This document shows, piece by piece, positions 55,653-64,000 of a DNA stretch of 64,000 nucleotides (positions are counted from its first letter, which is position 1; every line of letters starts with the position of its first letter). The notes beneath the pieces are model-generated. The model made no database searches and was not told where the DNA came from. It saw nothing but the letters and a program-made list of their open reading frames with translations. The position numbers and the translations under genes were made by a program. The stretch covers positions 17,470,098 through 17,534,097 of the forward strand of contig NC_135560.1 of the NCBI RefSeq assembly GCF_964340395.1. The letters are read 5' to 3'. This stretch comes from Glandiceps talaboti. Its lineage: Eukaryota > Hemichordata > Enteropneusta > Spengelidae.

Positions 55653-57895
55653 ACCCGACCCAACCTAGTTTTTCATGCCGACCCAAAACTTTTCTTTACG
55701 TATTCGAGGAAAATAACAATAAAATCACAAAAATCGTGAAATAGTGGGTGCAGAAACTGACATCAACTTAAAAAGACAATATAAAACTTTTCTTTCAATC
55801 TGTAATGGCTGTACATCTGATATTGAGAGCAGTACAGAGACCATTTGGAAAACAATGGAAAACCTGAACTAGACACACACATGAAAAAAAAAATGTAATA
55901 AAAAAAAATCTACCTACCCCCACCTATTTTAAAATTTAATGTAATCGGAACCACACAATTTTTTTTTTTACACCTTAGTGAACAAGAAATTTTTTTTAAT
56001 TAAATTATTAATATTTAATTTTTAATTTTTAACTTTATAAACGAACGGATCTTCATTTAACCTACTCGGATTTCACAAATTGATATGGCCAAGTGAGAGA
56101 TGTAGAAGCAATCCATTCTTTTCTTAGATAATCTCTTTTTTTTAAATTTCTTATCTTTTTGAGCTGTGTATTTACATGTAGTTATCTTTTTAGAATCATT
56201 TGTTCTTCGACAGCTTGAGAATCTTTTTACATAATATTGCATTTTACAAGTAATCTTGAGGAAGAATATCGTGTAAAAACTAACATTTATAACATAGTAT
56301 GTTTAATGAATCGGTGTTTCAAGTATGCAGATGTGTTGAAAATATCAACACCTTCAAAATTTGAATTTTGGAATATATGTCATTGAACAATTTGAAAAAA
56401 AATTATGCAAAGCAAACATTTCCACAGTGTGATATATTTCATCAATATTATGTATTTCAAGAAATGTTTTTGTTAAGTGCAGTAAGTAGGTACAATCCAT
56501 CTTTACTCCCCAGGTATTTTTACAAGGTAAACCACCAAAATGATGGTATTATGTGTTGTACACTTATAATGCCAGTTTAAACTGCTTTTATACCAGATTC
56601 CCCCACCCCCAACCCACACACCCCACCCCCACCCCACACACATACACCCATTTCCGTTATACTTTAATATGCTGACATGTGTTGAAAAACAACATCTTCA
56701 AAATTTAAATATTGGAGTAAAATACATGAAATGAAAAAAAATATCATATTTTTCGTAAATTGAATATTACGAAAAAAATGTCAAACCTTTATTTGTTTTG
56801 GTAACATATTACCTTGAATTTTTATAGAAAAAATGTGAATTTAACGTGATATACACAAAATAGGTCAAATTTTAGTAGATGAAAATTTCAATAAACCTAA
56901 TTGAAGGACTTGATTTATTCCTATCTTTCATGACAGGGGATATACTTTGCTGATAATCAAGCCACTAAGTGATCACGATATAAAAAAAAAATGTCTCTTT
57001 TCGAATGTTGGAATCCTTAAAGCAAGATACTTTTGTTAAATAAAGTCATGCTTTCCACAGTTAGGGGCATTGTGATTTTCTAGCTACATACGTACTTTGT
57101 GATATTTCAAAGAGTGGTTCCAGTGACAAGCTGGTTACAGACATGTTTGCATGTATTGAATTACAAAGAATAATAACTACTTCCGTAACTATGCAGAATC
57201 AATTTCTATCTGCCACTGTAATCTCTGCATGTACTTTTATATCAAAGGAAACTCACAGCAATTGAGAATGATCGGAAGATGGTAAAAAAATATTCCTTCT
57301 ATCATCTACTTTAATACATTAGAATAACTTTTTTCAGACTATAATGATCTTTACAAAACACATATATTTCACAAACTTATCAATGTGTTAAATATGTAAT
57401 GAAACTAGAGTTGAAAATTTATTAAATTGAAGGTGAATTATAATACAACCTGTACTACAATGTATGCAAGTAAAGTAGTTACACTGTGTGGAACACTCAT
57501 TTATAACATTCATATCAAGTGTGAATTAAATGAGTGGATTACACAGACAAGTAGAATGAGAGCATCACAACTGCATATTTATCTCTTGGTGAGATCTAGA
57601 TAATGTTTTTAAGACATCTATGCGTACATTCTAGTCAATGACTATTTACTTGCTTTGCACTGCTAACATTGTTTGGGATATACTAAATATACATACATTA
57701 AACATATAAAATACACAACATATATCACTTTAGACCTATCCTTCTCAAATATACCTTCCTTTTCAAGACACACCCTAGCTGTTACTAAAGTCAAACCCCT
57801 AGCAATCTTAGAGGCCACATTAAGATGAATGGCGAATACAGGTAGTAAAAGGTCTTAATGTGACAACGACAATGATGTTCATGTACATAGCATCA

Positions 57896-58066
57896 CTCAT
57901 ACATACATACATACATACATACATACATACATACATACATACATACATACATACATACATACATACATACATACATACATACATACATACATACATGCAT
58001 GCATACATACATACATACATACATACATACATACATACATACATACATACATACATACATACAATA

Positions 58067-58109
<43 letters not shown>

Positions 58110-58118
58110 ACACACATA
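57896..58118. repeat. (CATA)n and (CA)n microsatellites
   Basis: About 168 bp of CATA units with one CATG interruption near 57994-58002, followed by about 45 bp of CA. Confidence 0.98.
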
Positions 58119-58653
58119 CATACCATGTAAATGTACAAGTGTCCATCTCCAATAATCTCAGTGATGATCACTGGTTGTCATGCTAACCAGAATGTGATGT
58201 TAGCATTCTCTTTTCTACTTTACTAAATCTCTAAATGTCAAAAAGCCATTTTCCTTGGATCAGTGAGAGACATGCACTGATGCAGAGATCACCTTGATGA
58301 GTTTCTCTGTATCATCTCTTACCTCATTTACGTAATAAAAAACTAAATATACCTCAAAATGAGAAACTCATTTGATGTGGGTAGGACTTGATGATAAGAC
58401 TATCCAATTATGACCTTTCAGTACATTACTGTGAGTCAAAGGCCAGACTTTGATAGTATATCTATTCTTCTTTTCTTTAGTTTTGTACATTCAAATATAC
58501 ATGGTTCCTTACACTATTCAACGTGATGATTTATAATCTGTACCAGGGGTAGTGGCTATTTGTGGTGTTTTGATCGTAGATTGGTTAATGGTGGCCAGCT
58601 CAGAATCTGGAAGTGGCTGATGTAAGTCTTGTTACAGCAATTTGCTCCCAGGA

Positions 58654-58722
58654 CAGGGTTTGAACCATAAACTCTATAGGGCAGGATTTGAACCATAAAT
58701 TCTAGGGCAGGGTTTGAACCTC
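58654..58722. repeat. Short tandem repeat, about 30-bp unit
   Basis: Three copies of GGGCAGG(G/A)TTTGAACC with ATAAA(C/T)TCTA between them. Confidence 0.85.
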
Positions 58723-58873
58723 ACATAGTCACAATTCAGTCAGTATTGCAAAGGTCATGAAATAATTAGAGACTTTGTATCTGACAGTTATGGCAATGTT
58801 TTGTTAAAACCGGTCCATGTATCGCAGGGGAATATTTTGAATGTTGGTCATTTGACCTTAATATTACAGTTCA

Positions 58874-58886
58874 AGGTCAAAGGTCA
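58874..58886 (+). promoter_or_regulatory. DR1-type nuclear-receptor half-site pair
   Basis: AGGTCAAAGGTCA is a perfect direct repeat of AGGTCA with one base spacer, the consensus for RXR/HNF4-type receptors. It sits in a region with other scattered TGACCTT words, so it may be a repeat motif rather than a used site. Confidence 0.35.
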
Positions 58887-59519
58887 AAGTCTCATTAAAA
58901 AGCTAATCATGGATAACATTTATAGATGTAGACACTTAAATGAGGTCTCTATCTATCAAGCTTCTAGAGTTGATGGGCAAATTTCCATGATAAATGTGGC
59001 CACTGAGCCATTATCACAAAGGTCAAGAATCAAAATGACATGTTGGTATTTTGGTGTTAGTAGTAGTATTCACTGATATGAAAGTAGTCGCAAAGATTCA
59101 ACATTGTTGGTGCTCCTATCAAAGCAATGTTTTTTTAAAGGCTACCAGTAGGTAAAATCTCAGTAAGTAGGTAAAATCTACTGGGGTTCCCCACCAAAAT
59201 TATGATAGATTCTGTGGAAAACACTGGCAGTTTTACCTCTGTCCCCCTTTCTGTTACCAGGGTTCCCAAACCTTATCAAAAACACTGTAAAGTGGCACAA
59301 GCTGAGTTTATAAACCTTTCACTCAAACCACTTCTCATACTGTCCATTTGTCTAACGACCAATTCCCAGTACACTCACCTCATATAAAATACAATGTACA
59401 TAGGTTCCACAGCGTTAGTATACATTACCATTCAATCCTCTACTTTTAGCAGAATTTTCCCCAAAAGTTTTGGTCAGTCATGAATATATGTTTTTAAATC
59501 ACATGGAAATTTATTTAGT

Positions 59520-60310
59520 TTCACCCCCCCCCCCCCCCCCAACTTAGCTAAATTTTGTATTGCATCATTTCAATAAAAAAACTTCGATTAAACTAGTGTA
59601 GTATAATATTAATGTCGATGCATGCATTGTATTACATTATAATTTGTGTTCTGGCATTGTTAGAACTGTTGGTCGCATACAATGTAATAGGGTCAGTTCC
59701 TGTACATTTTTTATATGTAGTACAATAAATTACACCATCAGATCATAATAAGTTATATCCTCATACCAGGTTTGAGGTCAATTGATTGCAAGTGATGATT
59801 AAGTATACAACAGTAAGTAGAATACTCTGAGTGCATTTTAATATGCACAAAAAAATAACATCCTAAAAAGATATAAACTCAGCTTGTGCCCCTTTAACCA
59901 TTAAGTAGACAAAGAGTAAATGTACACAACAAATCTTTAATGCTGCACTAGCTTTAACTGGAGTAAAAGGGAAAGACAACCAACAATATATTCACGGAAA
60001 ATTGGAAAAAATCTCAGTAATTAGACATTGTACATGTTAACTAGAAGTTGATTGTATCCATAACTAGGATAGCAACAAGTTGAAGTTTCAATCGCTGATT
60101 TTTGGAGGCAGACCACAAAATCAATGTGATCGGATTTCTTGTACCATATTATGTGTACAGTTACACAAATACATTTACCCACAGGTGATTCAATACAGTT
60201 CAAAGTGTACGATATTATGAGTAAAGTCATATTGTCTGATAAAACAGTTTGAAAAAAGCTTTCCAGTTGCAGCTACAATGATGGGCATGTAGGGCAGCTT
60301 TCAAATCTAA
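59520..60310 (+). repeat. Dispersed repeat, copy B (longest)
   Basis: Starts with a poly-C tract (about 59524-59540). Its left part matches 52620-53215 minus the TIR insert, and its right part matches 36140-36530. The three loci therefore appear to be pieces of one interspersed family of about 800 bp. The right end lies 45 bp from the MOCS2A exon 2 boundary. Confidence 0.7.
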
Positions 60311-60354
60311 TGAAAGAAAAGCTGAACAATATGTAGTAAACTTGACATCCATAC

Positions 60355-60488
60355 CTTATTAGCCTCCACTCAGTGGAGGTATAATAGCAATTTCGTCACC
60401 AGTTTTCAAACAAATTAGCTTTTCGTCCTCCCTCTCAATATAATCTTGATTCACAGCTATAGTTACGTTATCCTTCAAAGGCTCTAAC
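60355..60488 (-). CDS. MOCS2: MOCS2A coding exon 2 and intercistronic donor
   Basis: One base completes the split glycine. The exon then runs LEPLKDNVTIAVNQDYIE through to IIPPLSGG and TAA (60361-60359). A second in-frame TAA follows when the next exon is joined. The exon ends four bases after the stop at a good donor (AAG, then gtatgg), so the transcript continues to the MOCS2B exons. No ATG in any frame occurs in this exon. Confidence 0.93.
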
Positions 60489-62194
60489 CTGGAAAGAATT
60501 ATACCTATGATGAGGATCATTTTTTTTTACAAAAAATTACTTTTTAAATTATTTATCTCAGTCATACAAAAATTCATGGCCGTGTCTAGTACCACCCTGG
60601 TCTCAGTAGCCAGCCACCCTCACTGAAATGGCTAGTGCCACCACCCACGATATCCCGGGCCACGATATTTCTCATCGTTGAACATTTCCCAAAAAATAAA
60701 TCACACAGAACTCTTCAAATGCTTCCATTTTACCTTAAAACACCAAGTGGAAAACTATTATTTAATTTCTCGTGCAGTGCACAACCATTTAAAAAAGTTT
60801 TCATATCGACAGAGTCACAAGTGTCAGCGTTATTGAGCATACGCATGACACTGGTACATACTTAGCCGAATGGCTGCTGCTACGAAGACTTTTTGGGTGG
60901 TTGTGAGCTGAATGAGAAATGAAATAATTGGTTTGCATTTGGTATTTTAAGGTAGAATGGAAGCATTTGAGGAGCTGTGTGTGATTTATTTGTTGGGAAA
61001 TGTTCACTGCAGGTGGTGACACTAGCCATTCCAGTGAGGAACAGCTAGTGAGACACTCCGAAAATGCTTTAGAATAAGTCTCCTCAATACTGGTTTAAAG
61101 AAAAAATAACTGCATTGATCAATTTATTTTATTTCAATGGTTTTGAGTAGACATAGACAACAGAAGGGAGACCCTGTGGCATAAGAAAAACATATATCTT
61201 TGTTATGAATTTGTAATTCTGGTTTATGGGTTTTAGCAATACAATCTCACCTGTGCAGTTGGATTGTCATGGTTACAGGCTACAGCTATTGCAGGTTTTA
61301 ATTATATGAATGATATCTAGATCACACATATTCATATTATAGGAAAGATTTTGGTTAGAATTCTTAATTCCTAGTTTGACCATTACCTGTATTTCAGCAA
61401 CACAACTTCACTTGTGCAGTCGGATTGCCATGGTTACAGCTACTACCTTTTTGATAGTATGCATGAGATGAAGATAACACACAATACACCATGCATGCAG
61501 ATGAACTGCTACTATTAACATTCAAAGATCTTTGGAGATTGATGTGGAATATAAAAAAAAGGATGTCCCCAAATACTTCAACTGAATGTGTGTGTAATGC
61601 TTCAATAGTTTGGATTTTATAGTTTATACAATAATAACCTTTACAAATAAGCTTGCATCAATCATGGAGGAATAAGTCTCCCCTTATACCTCCACGCATC
61701 AATATATGTCATTATGACTGCACTGTGTGCATAAATAAGCAGAGAGCGACGCGTGACTTGTCCGTGGTAATCATAGAACTTCAGTAAATGGCCCCATTCC
61801 AGATCTTTAACATGTTTCTGCGTTCTGTTTGTTTCACAGGGATAATTATTTTATTACTTTTCCCTCTAGTGAGATTGTTATTCTACTTATAATAATATAT
61901 TATTCGATGTACATGTGCTACCGATATGACAGGTATTTACGTGTGGAGTTTGTCTACTGTGCAATGTGATGTCAATCATGAAAAATTGTCCATCACGAGA
62001 TATCTTAGAATCGTTTTGAGAAAATTAAAAACTATAAATTTCTCCATTTACCCTGGATACAGCTCAATTATTAATTGTAGGAGACCATCTGGCTTTATCT
62101 CAGTGGGTAGAGAGATAGAGTCTTCCTTCTTGCCAACAATTTCTCTGCTTTTAGCGAAGAACAAGATAGAAACCTTTACTTCCGGACACGCCAT
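60359..62194 (-). CDS. MOCS2: Molybdopterin synthase sulfur-carrier (small) subunit, MOCS2A, complete, two coding exons
   Basis: MOCS2A is the ubiquitin-like small subunit of cytosolic molybdopterin synthase. Its C-terminal glycine is thiocarboxylated (by MOCS3 in animals) and donates sulfur to precursor Z (cPMP). Joining 62194-62052 and 60488-60359 gives 90 codons, close to the roughly 88 of the human protein. Residues 5-18 read EVKVSILFFAKSRE, the typical first strand and 'FFAKSRE' signature of MoaD/MOCS2A. The C-terminus reads DEIAIIPPLSGG, with the diagnostic Gly-Gly at 89-90. The exon 1 donor follows CCAGG (gtaaat) and the exon 2 acceptor is ttccag; together they complete a glycine codon. 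The ATG at 62194-62192 is the only methionine in the frame; its context (C at -3, G at +4) is weak. The family call follows from sequence signatures; expression is inferred. Confidence 0.95.
60489..62051 (-). other. MOCS2A intron
   Basis: Intron of 1,563 bp in phase 2, with donor gtaaat and acceptor ttccag. It holds the foldback element at 60600-61054. It also holds a diverged tandem duplication (about 61223-61300 and 61393-61450) sharing a segment like TGTGCAGTTGGATTGTCATG. Confidence 0.85.
60600..61054. mobile_element. Foldback element, 455 bp, in the MOCS2A intron
   Basis: The arms are inverted over the whole length: GGCTAGTG and CACTAGCC, AAATGCTTCCATTTTACCTT and its near complement, and GTGTCAGCG...CGCATGACAC at the centre (about 60820-60855). 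The outer ends are GTCTCAGTAGC and GCTAGTGAGAC. No coding capacity; the 73-76-codon frames on both strands are mirror artefacts. Confidence 0.85.
62052..62194 (-). CDS. MOCS2: MOCS2A coding exon 1
   Basis: This exon gives 47 codons plus two bases of a glycine codon. It runs from MACPEVKVSILFFAKSRE to LLQLIIELYPG, where the donor gtaaat follows CCAGG. One out-of-frame ATG lies inside (CAGATGGTC) and opens a frame of only five codons before TAA. The 5' UTR boundary is not visible; no convincing acceptor lies just upstream, so this may be the first exon. Confidence 0.93.

Positions 62195-64000
<1,806 letters not shown>

Larger units (their letters stand above)
48926..60354 (-). other. Intercistronic MOCS2 intron (11.4 kb)
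   Basis: This intron separates the MOCS2A stop exon from the MOCS2B start exon. Its donor is AAG/gtatgg and its acceptor gatatcag/G. It carries the TIR elements at 52707-52976 and 55205-55652, a half MITE at 49172-49358, the dispersed repeat at 59520-60310, two poly-C tracts, CATA/CA repeats near 58 kb, and exon-like segments at 51.9 and 54.0 kb. Confidence 0.85.

Noticed and set aside
59361-59460. Possible minus exon ending at gtgagt near 59375
   Set aside because: No matching acceptor and no protein-like extended frame.
61396-61430. Candidate MOCS2A exon ending at gtaatg with a SEVVLLKY-like frame
   Set aside because: An in-frame stop lies just upstream without an acceptor between, and the true exon was found at 62052-62194.

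Overview
This is a eukaryotic nuclear window, most likely from a marine invertebrate animal. It is AT-rich, has very long introns with GT/AG junctions, and is full of microsatellites, tRNA-derived SINE heads, terminal-inverted-repeat and foldback elements, a Penelope-type hammerhead motif and an RTE-like LINE fragment. There is no bacterial gene organisation. The species cannot be fixed from the sequence.

One gene is convincingly present, on the minus strand: a complete MOCS2 locus, the animal bicistronic gene for both subunits of molybdopterin synthase. MOCS2A (sulfur-carrier small subunit, 90 aa, ending in Gly-Gly) is split over exons 62052-62194 and 60359-60488. MOCS2B (catalytic large subunit, MoaE family, 157 aa) is split over exons 48798-48900, 44045-44195, 35314-35437 and 22759-22854. 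All junctions keep frame. The MOCS2A stop is followed after 4 nt by a donor, and the first MOCS2B exon begins 25 nt before its ATG, so the joined mRNA would carry the two cistrons 29 nt apart and not overlapping. Only one other ATG lies between the two starts, and it opens a 5-codon frame. The MOCS2B start also has the better Kozak context. This suits leaky scanning or reinitiation. MOCS2A with its Gly-Gly tail thiocarboxylated supplies sulfur, and MOCS2B converts precursor Z (cPMP) to molybdopterin.

Layout on the plus coordinate: 1-22.3 kb is intergenic DNA downstream of MOCS2, with microsatellites, a Penelope-type fragment (3.77-3.84 kb), a palindromic MITE (6.6-6.95 kb), a LINE fragment (15.05-15.3 kb) and a long CT repeat. 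22.3-62.2 kb is MOCS2; its five introns hold nearly all the sequence and are filled with repeats. 62.2-64 kb is upstream of MOCS2A and holds an approximately 280-bp GA/CT tract that may lie near the promoter.

Inside the introns are several exon-like segments that I could not assign (25.7, 28.1, 40.2-40.45, 51.9 and 54.0 kb, all minus strand). They may be alternative exons, a nested gene or decayed element ORFs. I found no clear new multigene system. The most interesting signals are the compact cistron arrangement of MOCS2, the unassigned exon-like segments, and the nested repeat history, including an insertion with its empty-site relative elsewhere in the window.
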